Shown piece after piece: positions 51,410 to 60,534 of a DNA stretch of 64,000 nucleotides. The DNA is taken from the NCBI GenBank assembly GCA_023388055.1, contig JAEWGW010000006.1, forward strand, positions 62,001 through 126,000. The letters run 5' to 3'. The position numbers and the translations under genes are program-made. The notes beneath the pieces are model-generated. The model did not search any database. It saw nothing but the letters and a program-made list of their open reading frames with translations, and was not told the DNA's origin. Position 1 is the stretch's first letter, and the number at the start of each line of letters is the position of its first letter. This DNA is from Bacillota bacterium. Its GTDB lineage: Bacteria; Bacillota; Bacilli; Paenibacillales; NBRC-103111.

Positions 51410-52960
51410 ATGCTCCGCAAAGCGTCCGCTTTCCTGATCATCTCCTTGTTCGGTTTGTTTTCCACCGCCTCGGTACGGGGGGTGACTTATGAGATTGTGA
51501 TCTATGGAGGCGGTCCGCAAGCGGTATCCGCCGCGTTGACGGCTGTGTCGTCCAGCCCCCAGGCGGATGTGCTGATGATTGTGCCGGAACGCCAATTGGG
51601 CTCCACGATGACAGCCGGCCGGCAGAATCTGTTTGACCTGAACTATCATAAACCTTCCAGCCTTCCACCGGGACTGCCTGCTGATTATACAGGCTCCCAG
51701 GGAGGCTCTTTGTACAGGTTTGTGAAAGCACTCGGGGCCGTGTTTGCGCCGTCGGAGATGGAGAGCTATTTTCTGCGCGAAATCAGAGCCTCCGGGCGCA
51801 TCCGGATCCTGTATGAGACGGATATCACCCATGCGGACCTTCAGGAGAACTCCTCCTCTCTGAAGGAACTCCACTTCCGCCAAATCCGCAAGGATCCCCA
51901 GAATGGCCGGTACCGGTTCAGCGGCACAGCTGCGTCGGTGCAGGCGAAGGTGTTCATTGATGCCTCGGAAACCGGTCGGCTGCTGCGGCTCACCGGAGCG
52001 GAATACACCACCGGCCGGGAGGATACAGGCAAGGATCAGCTTCAAATGGTAGCGACCCTCATGTACAAGGTCAAGGGAGTGGATGCGTACGCCGCTATTG
52101 CACCTAACAAAACGGCTAATGGGGTGGCCTATTCCACCAGAGGTTCCTTCCAGTTTTGGGGAGGACGCGAGGTATACACCATTCCGGAAATTCTGGCGTA
52201 TGACAAAAACAGTCCCTACTTCCGGCTGAAGGCCTACAATGCCGGGGAGGATGGTTATTCCCATGTGGGGGCGGATACCTCCAAAACCCCCTTTTGGATG
52301 AATCACATGATCATTTATAAGGTGGACGGGCGGAAGATGTGGAGGGACCGGGAGCTGGACAACGGTCTGTATCCCGATTCCCCGGAGCTGGATCCGGAGG
52401 AAGCCCGGGAGCTGGCGGTGCTGGAGCTTAAAAAACCCGAGTATTGGGAGATGATCCGCAAGCTGCCGGGGTTTGCCAATGTGGAGCCGGTGCTGGAGAA
52501 CGGGGAGCCTGCAGCCGGGGAGATCCTGTACTTGCGGGAAACCATCCATGCCCTCAATAAACCGGAAGCCGGCAAGGCCCATGCATTAACGGAAGCGGAT
52601 GTGATGAAGGGCGGGCAGGACTTCTATGACAGGCGGATCGGGGTCGGGTTCTATAACTTCGATTCCAATACCTATCAGAAGCAGGAGGCGCTGACCAATC
52701 CGCTGCATGAGCCATGGTACGTTCCTTATGAGGTGCTGCAGACTCCGTATGTGGACAACCTCCTCCTGCCGGGTTATGCGGCGAATATTGATTCCTATTC
52801 CTGGTCAGCCATGAGGGTGTATCCCAACCTGATCATGCTGGGGGATGCGGCGGGAACCTCCGCGGCGCTGGCGGCAGATGGCAGGATCGATCTTGCCAAG
52901 CCGGATATGGATTTGCTTCAGAAGGAGCTGCTGCGTCACCAGGCGATCCTGGAAAAGTGA
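51410..52960 (+). CDS. Exported FAD-dependent oxidoreductase
   Basis: A 516-residue protein. A hydrophobic N-terminus (AFLIISLFGLFSTASV) reads as a signal or anchor. The Rossmann motif follows, EIVIYGGGPQAVSAALTA, and AGRQNLFDLNYHK, FIDASETGRL and the closing MLGDAAGTSAALAADG are blocks of the FAD_oxidored (PF12831) group. It starts at ATG 51410 with GGAGGTAGCCAGCCTTT. Relatives annotated as 'FAD-dependent oxidoreductase' or with xanthan-lyase-like domains are extracellular; the substrate is unknown. Confidence 0.83.
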   Translation: MLRKASAFLIISLFGLFSTASVRGVTYEIVIYGGGPQAVSAALTAVSSSPQADVLMIVPERQLGSTMTAGRQNLFDLNYHKPSSLPPGLPADYTGSQGGSLYRFVKALGAVFAPSEMESYFLREIRASGRIRILYETDITHADLQENSSSLKELHFRQIRKDPQNGRYRFSGTAASVQAKVFIDASETGRLLRLTGAEYTTGREDTGKDQLQMVATLMYKVKGVDAYAAIAPNKTANGVAYSTRGSFQFWGGREVYTIPEILAYDKNSPYFRLKAYNAGEDGYSHVGADTSKTPFWMNHMIIYKVDGRKMWRDRELDNGLYPDSPELDPEEARELAVLELKKPEYWEMIRKLPGFANVEPVLENGEPAAGEILYLRETIHALNKPEAGKAHALTEADVMKGGQDFYDRRIGVGFYNFDSNTYQKQEALTNPLHEPWYVPYEVLQTPYVDNLLLPGYAANIDSYSWSAMRVYPNLIMLGDAAGTSAALAADGRIDLAKPDMDLLQKELLRHQAILEK

Positions 52961-52964
52961 CCCG

Positions 52965-52992
52965 TTGCAAACGTATAAAAATATGTTATACT
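52965..52992 (+). promoter_or_regulatory. Promoter of the 56-residue protein gene
   Basis: TTGCAA, 16 bases, TATACT, 66 bases before the start at 53058. Confidence 0.65.
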
Positions 52993-53057
52993 GGTTATAG
53001 AAAACATATATGTGACATGCAATGATATCGTTTTCCACCAACAAGGAGGGTATCGCT

Positions 53058-53228
53058 ATGATGAACCTGTTTGTGAAGGAAAAGGAAGCAGCACCGGAAG
53101 AGATCCGGAACCTGGAAAAACGCCCCGGAGCCCGTGATGAGATCCAGCGTATTCTTAAGGAAGACAATTCGGATGTGTGGTTGGACACGCCGACCAGCCT
53201 GTTCAATCTGTTCCCGCCGAAATATTAA
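53058..53228 (+). CDS. Small 56-residue protein of unknown function
   Basis: A charged N-terminal half (KEKEAAPEEIRNLEKRPGARD, IQRILKED) ends with an unusual DTPTSLFNLFPPKY tail. There is no signal peptide or membrane span. AAGGAGG lies 8 bases before ATG 53058 (ATG 53061 also possible). A well-formed promoter and a strong terminator frame it tightly, so it is a real monocistronic gene in my view. I do not recognise the family. Confidence 0.7.
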   Translation: MMNLFVKEKEAAPEEIRNLEKRPGARDEIQRILKEDNSDVWLDTPTSLFNLFPPKY

Positions 53229-53255
53229 GCGTACCTCAATACCATACGAGATAGG

Positions 53256-53290
53256 ACGACCCTTTTACTCCGGTAAAAGGGTCTTTTTTA
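53256..53290 (+). terminator. Intrinsic terminator after the 56-residue protein gene
   Basis: GACCCTTTTAC and GTAAAAGGGTC form a perfect 11-base stem around a 4-base loop, followed by six T. Nothing else is recognisable up to 53483. Confidence 0.92.
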
Positions 53291-53483
53291 TGTTCATCCA
53301 ACACCGTAAAAAAGTATCCCTTAAAAGTGGAATCGCCGCCGTTTTAGCAGGCCTGTTTAGGCTTATACTCATACTGGAAGCCTTGCGTTTTGAAAACGTT
53401 GTATTTGCCGCGTATCCACATCATAATCAGGTTATACGCCTTATTCCGACAAAAAACAACAATCACAAGCGGAGGATTCCCCT

Positions 53484-55247
53484 ATGAAATGGATAAGCCG
53501 AGCTCCCTTCCGCAATAAACTCATCGCTGCTTTTATGACCGTGACCCTGCTGTCCATTCTGATGACCGGCTATTTCTCCTATTCCATTACCTCGGGGATT
53601 CTGGAGGAAAATGCGCTGAAGCTGACCCAGGACACGGTAGCCAAAACCGCCCAAACGGTGGATGAGAAGCTGAGTAAGCTAACGGTGATTATGATGACCT
53701 TCATGATTAGCCAGCAGTTTCAAGACATGCTCAAGGATGTGTCCTTGGAGAACTATGGCGAGTATTATACCCATTGGACGAACCTGGACAATGTTTTTTC
53801 ACAGGCACGGATTGCCGAGCCGCTGATTCAAGGTATCTTCGTTTCCACCCCCATGGGGGAGTTCTATCCTTCGTTCATGAATCGCAACAGGCAGGCTGAC
53901 TTTGAGGACACAGATCTGTACAAGCGGGTGGTCAGCGAAAAAAAGACGCTTTGGATCGAGGGTCACGAGGACGCGCTTTTCTATGGCAAGCAGAGGGTGG
54001 TCTCCCTGGTGCTGGAGCCTATCGCTAAATTACCGCTGAAGGATGTTTATGTGGTGGTCAACATTCGGGAGGATGGGCTGCGGAAGCTGATCGGAACCGA
54101 GATGGATAGCGGGAGCGGCTCATTGCGTTTTCTGATGAATGCCGATGCCAAATTGGTCTATGACGAAACAGAGCCCCTTGTGACCGATGCTGCAGGGAGT
54201 GCCCTCGTAGCTGATATTTCCCGAAACGGGGTGACCGGCTATACCTCCTTTGACAGGAACGGAAGCACCTATCTGCTGAATTATGCCCGGATGCATGTCA
54301 ACGACTGGACCATTCTGGCCATTCAATCTAAGAATTATGTGCTCAAGGATATGACGTATGTGAAGTGGATGATTCTGCTGGTCACCTTATTCAGCTTCAT
54401 CATCACGCTCTTCGTCTCCGGCGCTTTTACCCGGTATCTCTTGAAGCCGCTGGAAAAGCTCCAGAAAGTGATGAAACGGGTGGAAAGCAATGATCTCACC
54501 GCCCGGTTTGAAAGCCTCCAGGAGGATGATCTCGCCCAGGTGGGCTTCCGCTTCAACCGGATGCTGGATCAGATTGTGCTGCTTATCGATGAGGTGAAGG
54601 AGGCAGAATCCAGCAAACGCAGCACGGAGATTAAAGCCCTGTCCGCCCAAATGGACCCCCATTTTCTATATAACACCTTGAACGTCATCTACTGGAAGCT
54701 GAAGCTCAAGCAGGTGGATCAGTCCCAGACCATGGTGGTGTCCCTGTCGCGGCTGTTCCAGCTGGGCTTGAACAAGGGCAAGGAGATTACAACTCTGGAA
54801 AAAGAGCTGGAGCATGTGAAGCTGTATCTGGAGCTGCAGGCTTCCTGCTATGAGAATCTTTTTGAATACAGCATTGAGGTCAAGGACCCGTCTCTGCTGG
54901 CCTTGACGGTGCCGCGGATCATTCTCCAGCCCTTGGTGGAGAACAGTATCCTCCACGGTTTTTACAGTATGGAAAACGGGGGCCGCATCACGATTGAGCT
55001 GGACTCCGACCCTGCTGCGGAAGCCTGGAGCATCCGGGTGGCGGATAACGGCTGCGGTATGGAGCGGGAGACGGTTAAGGCCATGCTCCTGGGCCAGCAG
55101 GGCAAGGGTTATGCTATCGGCAATTTGATCAGCCGGCTGCAGCTTTATTACAGGGGCCAGGCTCAGTTTACCGTAGAGAGTGATCCCGACTGGGGCACGG
55201 TCATACACATGTCGATACCGATGAAGGGGGAAGTGCCGGATGTTTAA
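53484..55247 (+). CDS. YesM-type sensor histidine kinase
   Basis: A 587-residue class-II kinase. It has membrane segments at about 12-32 and 293-313 with an extracellular dCache-like sensor between, then HAMP, then the his-kinase domain with MDPHFLYNTLN (phospho-His near residue 393), and an HATPase region (PLVENSILHG, RVADNGCGME). YesM-family kinases sense sugars or cell-wall breakdown products in Paenibacillus. The start ATG 53484 follows GGAGG. The gene overlaps its partner regulator by 8 bases. Confidence 0.93.
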   Translation: MKWISRAPFRNKLIAAFMTVTLLSILMTGYFSYSITSGILEENALKLTQDTVAKTAQTVDEKLSKLTVIMMTFMISQQFQDMLKDVSLENYGEYYTHWTNLDNVFSQARIAEPLIQGIFVSTPMGEFYPSFMNRNRQADFEDTDLYKRVVSEKKTLWIEGHEDALFYGKQRVVSLVLEPIAKLPLKDVYVVVNIREDGLRKLIGTEMDSGSGSLRFLMNADAKLVYDETEPLVTDAAGSALVADISRNGVTGYTSFDRNGSTYLLNYARMHVNDWTILAIQSKNYVLKDMTYVKWMILLVTLFSFIITLFVSGAFTRYLLKPLEKLQKVMKRVESNDLTARFESLQEDDLAQVGFRFNRMLDQIVLLIDEVKEAESSKRSTEIKALSAQMDPHFLYNTLNVIYWKLKLKQVDQSQTMVVSLSRLFQLGLNKGKEITTLEKELEHVKLYLELQASCYENLFEYSIEVKDPSLLALTVPRIILQPLVENSILHGFYSMENGGRITIELDSDPAAEAWSIRVADNGCGMERETVKAMLLGQQGKGYAIGNLISRLQLYYRGQAQFTVESDPDWGTVIHMSIPMKGEVPDV

Positions 55248-56868
55248 GTGGAAGGAAATCAGCATCTGCGTGGTAGATGATACACGAAGCGTAGTGGAAG
55301 GCCTGAAGGCTATGGATTGGCAGGCGGAGGGCATTATTATGGCAGGCACAGCGGCAAACGGAGAGGATGGGCTGGAGCTGATTAAGGAGAAGAAGCCCGA
55401 CATCGTCATTACGGACATCCGCATGCCCCGGATGGACGGGCTGGCCATGCTCCGGTCCGTTCTGGAGCTGCAGCATGCCTGCAAGATTATATTAATCAGC
55501 GGTCATACCGACTTTGAATATGCCAAGGAAGCCGTGCAGCTGGGGGCGTTTGATTTTGTGGTCAAGCCCTTCACAGAAGAGGATATTCTGGAGACGATCC
55601 GCCGGGCCAAGGAGCAGATTGAGGAGGAGCGGTCCCGGCTTTTATCTGTCCGTGAGATGGAAGGGAAGCTGCGGGAGAGCATTCCCCTTCTCCAGCAGGA
55701 ATATCTGGGACTCGTGGTCCGGCACCGCACGACATGGGAGCGTACAGCCCGCAGGTGGGAGTTTCTCGAGATCCCTCTTGACCCTGCCGTCCTGTGTGTG
55801 ATGGCTCTGGAGATTGACCGGATACAGGAGCATTCAGCGGATATGTCGGTGAATGAGGTTGAACTGATGCGCTTTTCCCTGCAGAATATTGCCGAGGAAA
55901 CCTTGCGGGAATATACGAAGTGCATTGTTTTCCGGTTTAGTATGAACCGGTTTGTGGCCGTTCTGAATGTCCCCACCGAAGAGGACAACCCGGCTCCTTG
56001 GGCGGAGGCCATCTGCAGGAACATTGAACGGTTTACCAAATTTACTGTTTCAGTTGGTGTCGGCGGCGGCGTCAGAGATATTAGCGGGCTGCCGGAATCT
56101 TACATTCAAGCGGTTCAGGCTCTTTCTTATCATCTGTTCACGGAGGGCAATGGGGCCATCGGATATACCCAACTGCTCCGTACGGACCGTCAGGCTCCCC
56201 TAGCGCTGGAGCAAAAGGACGAGCTGCTCCTGTCACTGCGCTCCGGCAACGGTGAGCGGGCATCGGCTCTGCTGGACGATATGGCCAACAGCCTGCAGCA
56301 GATGCTGCCCAGACCTCATCCGGATTATTTGCTGAGTCTGTATGAAGAGCTGGCTTCCTCCGCCATCCGGACCTTTTATGAGCTGGTTCCGCTGCAGAAG
56401 CTTCAGCCTCTGGTGGACCACTTCCAAAGCCAGCGCCCGGGCCTGCCCCTTGCCGCGTTGGAGCAGCTGATTCAGTCCTTGTGCCGGGAGGGGGCGGAGC
56501 TGGTCAGGCTGCATCATCTGTCTGAAGGGCAGGCCGTTATTTATCGAAGCATCGATTACATCAGAAACCATCTGGACAAGGAGGTCCGGGTTAGTGAATG
56601 CGCGGCCTGGGTTCACTTGAGCCCCAGTTATTTTTCCGGCCTGTTCAAGAAGGTTACGGGAATGACCGTCACCCAGTTCGTCACGGCCGAGCGTATCGCC
56701 AAGGCTAAGGAAATGCTGATCAGCGGCTTCCAGGTTCAAGAGGTGGCATCTGCATTGGGCTATGAGGAGCGCCGGTATTTCAGCGAGGTATTCAAGAAAA
56801 TGACAGGCAAGACCCCCTCGGAATTTCGGGAAAGCTACCATCCAGAGGCTCCGGGGCAACAGGACTAG
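55240..56868 (+). CDS. YesN-type AraC response regulator
   Basis: A 542-residue regulator: receiver (CVVDDTRSVV, phospho-Asp59 in VITDIRMPRMDG, Lys in VVKPFTEED), a long helical middle, and C-terminal AraC helix-turn-helix pair (SYFSGLFKKVTGMTVTQFV; EVASALGYEERRYFSEVFKKM). This is the standard partner of YesM. It lies directly upstream of the sugar ABC operon and is the likely activator of the promoter near 56952, which has a 7-base-arm palindrome at the -35 position. Confidence 0.93.
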   Translation: MFKWKEISICVVDDTRSVVEGLKAMDWQAEGIIMAGTAANGEDGLELIKEKKPDIVITDIRMPRMDGLAMLRSVLELQHACKIILISGHTDFEYAKEAVQLGAFDFVVKPFTEEDILETIRRAKEQIEEERSRLLSVREMEGKLRESIPLLQQEYLGLVVRHRTTWERTARRWEFLEIPLDPAVLCVMALEIDRIQEHSADMSVNEVELMRFSLQNIAEETLREYTKCIVFRFSMNRFVAVLNVPTEEDNPAPWAEAICRNIERFTKFTVSVGVGGGVRDISGLPESYIQAVQALSYHLFTEGNGAIGYTQLLRTDRQAPLALEQKDELLLSLRSGNGERASALLDDMANSLQQMLPRPHPDYLLSLYEELASSAIRTFYELVPLQKLQPLVDHFQSQRPGLPLAALEQLIQSLCREGAELVRLHHLSEGQAVIYRSIDYIRNHLDKEVRVSECAAWVHLSPSYFSGLFKKVTGMTVTQFVTAERIAKAKEMLISGFQVQEVASALGYEERRYFSEVFKKMTGKTPSEFRESYHPEAPGQQD

Positions 56869-56913
56869 GGGGATATTTCCATGTCTGACGAAAGTAGAAT
56901 CGTATCCCTGAAT

Positions 56914-56930
56914 AGTGGGGTTACCCCACT
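56914..56930. promoter_or_regulatory. Palindrome AGTGGGG-TTA-CCCCACT upstream of the sugar ABC operon
   Basis: Perfect 7-base arms, ending 21 bases before TATAAT (56952-56957), which has no good -35. The position suits an activator (the YesN-type protein) touching RNA polymerase. Confidence 0.55.
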
Positions 56931-56999
56931 CCCTTCCCGAAGAAGAGGCCGTATAATCAAGTTGTAAAGAAGCCATTCAACAAAAAAGGGGATATGCAC

Positions 57000-58373
57000 A
57001 TGTGGAAAAAAGCCATCGGTTTGAGCCTTGGCGTTGCCTTGGCAGCAGGAGGACTAGCCGGATGCGGAGGAAATGACACCAAGAGTTCGGCTGGAAGCAC
57101 CGCTCCTACGGCCGGCCCGAAGAAGATTGTCAAATACTGGACCGATGACCGTCATGACCAAGAGTATATCAAGGAACTGATTGCCAAGTTTAATTCCACC
57201 AATAAGGATAATATTGAGGTGGAGCTGACCGTTCTTTCGGAAAACTTCGCCCAAAGCGTGGATGTTGCCTTTGCAGGCAATCAGGCGCCTGATGTGCTCC
57301 GGCTGAAAAGCGTCAATACGGAAACCTTCTTCAAAAAAGGCTACCTTGCTCCGTTGGACTCTTATATGAATGATGAACTGAAGGCCAAATTCAAGGATTT
57401 GCTGATCGACAAGGTTAACACGTTCGACGGCAAGCTGGTATCCCTGCCTAATACAGGCCTGACCCTGCGTCTTGTATACAACCAGGAGCTGTTCGAAAAA
57501 GCGGGCATCGCCAAACCTCCGGCCTCCCTGCAGGAAATGGTGGACGACGCCAAGAAAATTACCGACATGGGCAAGAAGGATGGCATCTACGGCTTTGCCC
57601 TGAATTTTAAAAGCCCCAAAAGCGCCTTCGACCGTTCTGTCCGGGAAATTCTTTCTCTCAGCGGCTACCAAGGCCTGGGCTTTGATTTGAAAACCGCCCA
57701 GTTCGATTTCGGACCTTACTCAGAGGTCATGAAGTACTTTAAGCAAATGAATGACAACGGCAGCATTCTGCCCGGCGCCGCCAACTTGGATATCGATCCC
57801 ATGCGCGCACAGTTCGCTGCTGGAAAAATCGGTATGTACCTGAGCTTCTCCACGGAGCCCGGTGTGTACACCGATCAATTCCCGACCAAAATCAAATGGG
57901 CAGGAGCTCTTGCACCCACACTGGACGGCACCATCAAAGGCACCTCGGAGATCGTTTCCGCCGGCACCTGGCTGGGCATCACCAGCAAAGCCTCTAACCC
58001 GGATGCAGCTTGGACATTCATGAAGTCTATGTATGCCGATGACATCCTGACCACCTATCATGAGAAGGGCTTTGGTATTGCGATCATACCGAGCATTGCA
58101 GCCAAGGCGAAGAAGCCTGAGATCGTTGGTATGGACGGCTTCCTGGTAGGCAAGTATGATTCCATGTGGCCGGTATCCCCCAATGTAACCCCAGAGGGCG
58201 CCAGCTATGCGGATACCTTCTTAAAGTACATGCTGACCGGAGGGGACCCGGCCGCCATCGCCAAGGATTTGAACACCCGTTATAACGCTGCCTTGACCAA
58301 AGCGGTCGAGAAGGGTGATGTGAAGGTTAGCCCCAACCCGTCCTTCGACCCTGCCAAGCTGCAGAGCAAATAA
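57000..58373 (+). CDS. Sugar-binding lipoprotein of an ABC importer
   Basis: A 457-residue lipoprotein. The signal peptide ends in a lipobox LAGC (AAGGLAGCGG), and the mature part has the type-1 solute-binding pattern with PDVLRLKSVNTETFFKKGYLAPLD-like loops (seen as GNQAPDVLRLKSV) and MYLSFSTEPG. Start ATG 57000, 9 bases after AAAGGGG; ATG 56994 is too near the site. It captures an oligosaccharide or sugar outside the membrane for the two permeases downstream. The substrate is not readable. Confidence 0.9.
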   Translation: MWKKAIGLSLGVALAAGGLAGCGGNDTKSSAGSTAPTAGPKKIVKYWTDDRHDQEYIKELIAKFNSTNKDNIEVELTVLSENFAQSVDVAFAGNQAPDVLRLKSVNTETFFKKGYLAPLDSYMNDELKAKFKDLLIDKVNTFDGKLVSLPNTGLTLRLVYNQELFEKAGIAKPPASLQEMVDDAKKITDMGKKDGIYGFALNFKSPKSAFDRSVREILSLSGYQGLGFDLKTAQFDFGPYSEVMKYFKQMNDNGSILPGAANLDIDPMRAQFAAGKIGMYLSFSTEPGVYTDQFPTKIKWAGALAPTLDGTIKGTSEIVSAGTWLGITSKASNPDAAWTFMKSMYADDILTTYHEKGFGIAIIPSIAAKAKKPEIVGMDGFLVGKYDSMWPVSPNVTPEGASYADTFLKYMLTGGDPAAIAKDLNTRYNAALTKAVEKGDVKVSPNPSFDPAKLQSK

Positions 58374-58420
58374 TACATTCCTTAACAAAACATTCGAAAC
58401 GCATGCATTTAAAACGGTTC

Positions 58421-58466
58421 AAAAAGGGGCGGTCGGCGCACTTGTGGACGAACGCTCCTTTTTTGC
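58421..58466 (+). terminator. Partial terminator between binding protein and permease genes
   Basis: AAAAAGGGGCG and CGCTCCTTTTTT pair around a 21-base loop and end in T. Such leaky terminators raise the ratio of binding protein to permease. Confidence 0.6.
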
Positions 58467-58483
58467 ACCCTAATAACGCTATA

Positions 58484-58565
58484 CAACTCAAAACTTAGAC
58501 TATGCTTACGAAGCGAGTTTTTCGACAACGCAGCTTCGCTTAGCGTAGCGTTCAACTCAAAACTT
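58484..58565. repeat. 13-base direct repeats flanking a hairpin
   Basis: CAACTCAAAACTT occurs at 58484-58496 and 58553-58565. Between them GCTTACGAAGCGA can pair with TCGCTTAGCGTAGC. It looks like a small mobile or repeat unit inserted before the permease ribosome site. Confidence 0.65.
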
Positions 58566-58581
58566 TTAGGAGGAAAAGAAG

Positions 58582-59478
58582 ATGTCCAAATGGACCCGCC
58601 TTCGGGAAAATACTCTGTTTCTTTTCCCCAGCACCATCCTGACTCTGACTCTCGGTATCTATCCGCTGTTCTGGGTGCTGCGATATATGTTCTATGATTA
58701 TGCGGGCTACGGCGACGCGCTGTTCGTCGGTTTTGAAAATTTCGGGCGGCTCTTCCGGGATATGGAGTTCTGGCATTCCGTCCAAAACACCTTTGTCTAC
58801 GCCGGGGGCAAGCTTATTCTCACCATTCCGTTGTCCCTGCTGCTGGCGGTTATCTTGAACGGCAAGCTCCGCGGCCGTGGTTTTCTGAGAGCTGTTTACT
58901 TCATGCCTACTGTGATTAGTACCGCCGTTATCTCCGTTGTCTTTTACATCATCTTCAATTCCTACAACGGCATGGTCAACCAGCTCCTCATGAAGTACCA
59001 TATTATTGACGCGCCTGTGGACTGGCTCGGTACCAAATTGGCCATGGTCACAGTGATTATCCTGGCCGTCTGGGGAGCAGTGGGCAATTACATGCTGCTA
59101 TTCCTGGCCGGATTGCAAAACATCCCCGCCGACCTGTACGAAAGTGCCTCCATTGACGGCGCCAACGGTTCGCAAAAATTTTGGTACATTACGGTTCCCA
59201 TGCTGGGACCTGTTATGCAGATGATTATCATGCTGGCTATTATTGCGTCGCTGAAGGGCTACGAAAGCATCATGGTTATGACAGAGGGCGGTCCCATCGG
59301 GAAAACCGAGGTTATGTATCTGTACCTGTATAAGCTGCTGTTCCCGGTATCCACCGGCTCCGCTGTTATCCAGCAGATCGGCTACGGCAGTGCCGTGGCG
59401 TTTGCAACCGCCATTATCGTCGGTGCAATAACCATGCTTTATTCCTACCTCAGCAAGAAAATGAACAACATGTTTTAG
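58582..59478 (+). CDS. Sugar ABC transporter permease (MalF/LplB-like)
   Basis: A 298-residue permease with six membrane segments. The EAA loop reads YESASIDGANGSQKFWYITV, the docking site for the ATPase. Start ATG 58582 follows AGGAGGAAAAGAAG. It pairs with the permease at 59495. No ATPase gene is nearby, as is usual where a shared MsmX-type ATPase serves many sugar importers. Confidence 0.93.
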   Translation: MSKWTRLRENTLFLFPSTILTLTLGIYPLFWVLRYMFYDYAGYGDALFVGFENFGRLFRDMEFWHSVQNTFVYAGGKLILTIPLSLLLAVILNGKLRGRGFLRAVYFMPTVISTAVISVVFYIIFNSYNGMVNQLLMKYHIIDAPVDWLGTKLAMVTVIILAVWGAVGNYMLLFLAGLQNIPADLYESASIDGANGSQKFWYITVPMLGPVMQMIIMLAIIASLKGYESIMVMTEGGPIGKTEVMYLYLYKLLFPVSTGSAVIQQIGYGSAVAFATAIIVGAITMLYSYLSKKMNNMF

Positions 59479-59494
59479 AAGGGAGCGGGTTTAT

Positions 59495-60364
59495 ATGAAT
59501 ACGAAGCAAAACTCGGCTCCGAAGGTTGCCGGAGCGCTCCGGCTGCTGGGCCATCTTCTCAAGTGGGCGTTTTTGCTGGCTACGTTGCTATTGACAGTGT
59601 TTCCAGTGTTGATGACGATCTTTGGTTCGCTGAAAACCAATGCCGAGCTGATGAGTGGAGGCAATCTTCTGCCCCAGACATGGCAATTCCATAACTATAT
59701 TGAAGCTTGGCAGCAAACCAACTTTGCCCGTTATACATGGAACAGTGTTTTCTTAAGCATCACCTCTACCATCGGCACACTTTTGGTGGCCGCCATGGGC
59801 GCTTATGTAGTGGAACGGCGGGAATTCCGCGGCAAGTCCCTGTACGTGGGTATGCAGGCTGCCACGATGTTCATTTCCGTCGGCGCTGTTGTGCTGCGTC
59901 CCCAGTTTGACTTGATGGTACTGCTGAATCTGAACAAAACCCTGTGGGGGGTTGTGCTGATTCTGGTCAGTGCCCATGCCAGCACCTTCTTCATCCTTCG
60001 GAGCTTCCTGAAGTCCATCCCGAAGGAGCTGGATGAAGCGGCCATGATCGACGGGTCCAGCTTTACCCGCAGCTTTTTCGTCATTATTTTGCCGCTGTTG
60101 ACACCGGGCTTGGGCGTCTCCGGCCTGTTCGCCTTCCGCCACGCGTGGAATGAATACATCCTGCCGCTGGTATTTACAATGACCAATCCCCAAATGCAGA
60201 CTCTGACGGTAGGCCTTGCCAACCTGCGGTACGGCTCCTCCGCCGCCATGCAGATCCATCTCATGATGGCCGGCGCCTGTCTGTCCATTCTCCCCATGCT
60301 GGTGGTCTATGTTCTCGCCAACAAATCCTTCATGCAGATGAATGCAGGCTCGATCAAAGGGTAA
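59495..60364 (+). CDS. Sugar ABC transporter permease (MalG-like)
   Basis: A 289-residue permease with six hydrophobic segments and EAA loop ELDEAAMIDGSSFTRSFFVI. GAAGGGAGCGGGTTTAT precedes ATG 59495. It overlaps nothing; the gap to the previous gene is 16 bases. It ends before a terminator, closing the operon. Confidence 0.94.
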   Translation: MNTKQNSAPKVAGALRLLGHLLKWAFLLATLLLTVFPVLMTIFGSLKTNAELMSGGNLLPQTWQFHNYIEAWQQTNFARYTWNSVFLSITSTIGTLLVAAMGAYVVERREFRGKSLYVGMQAATMFISVGAVVLRPQFDLMVLLNLNKTLWGVVLILVSAHASTFFILRSFLKSIPKELDEAAMIDGSSFTRSFFVIILPLLTPGLGVSGLFAFRHAWNEYILPLVFTMTNPQMQTLTVGLANLRYGSSAAMQIHLMMAGACLSILPMLVVYVLANKSFMQMNAGSIKG

Positions 60365-60393
60365 AAAATGAACCGCCAATCGGCGGCAAACAA

Positions 60394-60423
60394 CAGGACT
60401 GCCTGACGAAGGCAGTCTTTTTG
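60394..60423 (+). terminator. Intrinsic terminator after the permease genes
   Basis: GACTGCCT and AGGCAGTC pair around GACGA, followed by five T. Upstream, ACCGCC..GGCGG forms another small stem. Confidence 0.88.
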
Positions 60424-60534
60424 GCGTTACAACGGGGTTTCAAGGTGGAGCGAGGCTGGTAGCACCTGCCCTAAAAACATGCTATCCTAAATGAACAAGC
60501 AGCAAGACTTCAACGTACGAAAGGGGAAGGGCCC

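Noticed and set aside
51287..52582. Long minus-strand open frame (431 codons) over the FAD oxidoreductase gene
   Set aside because: It is antisense to a clear FAD-binding protein, has His/Arg/Gln-rich composition, no ribosome site and no motif.
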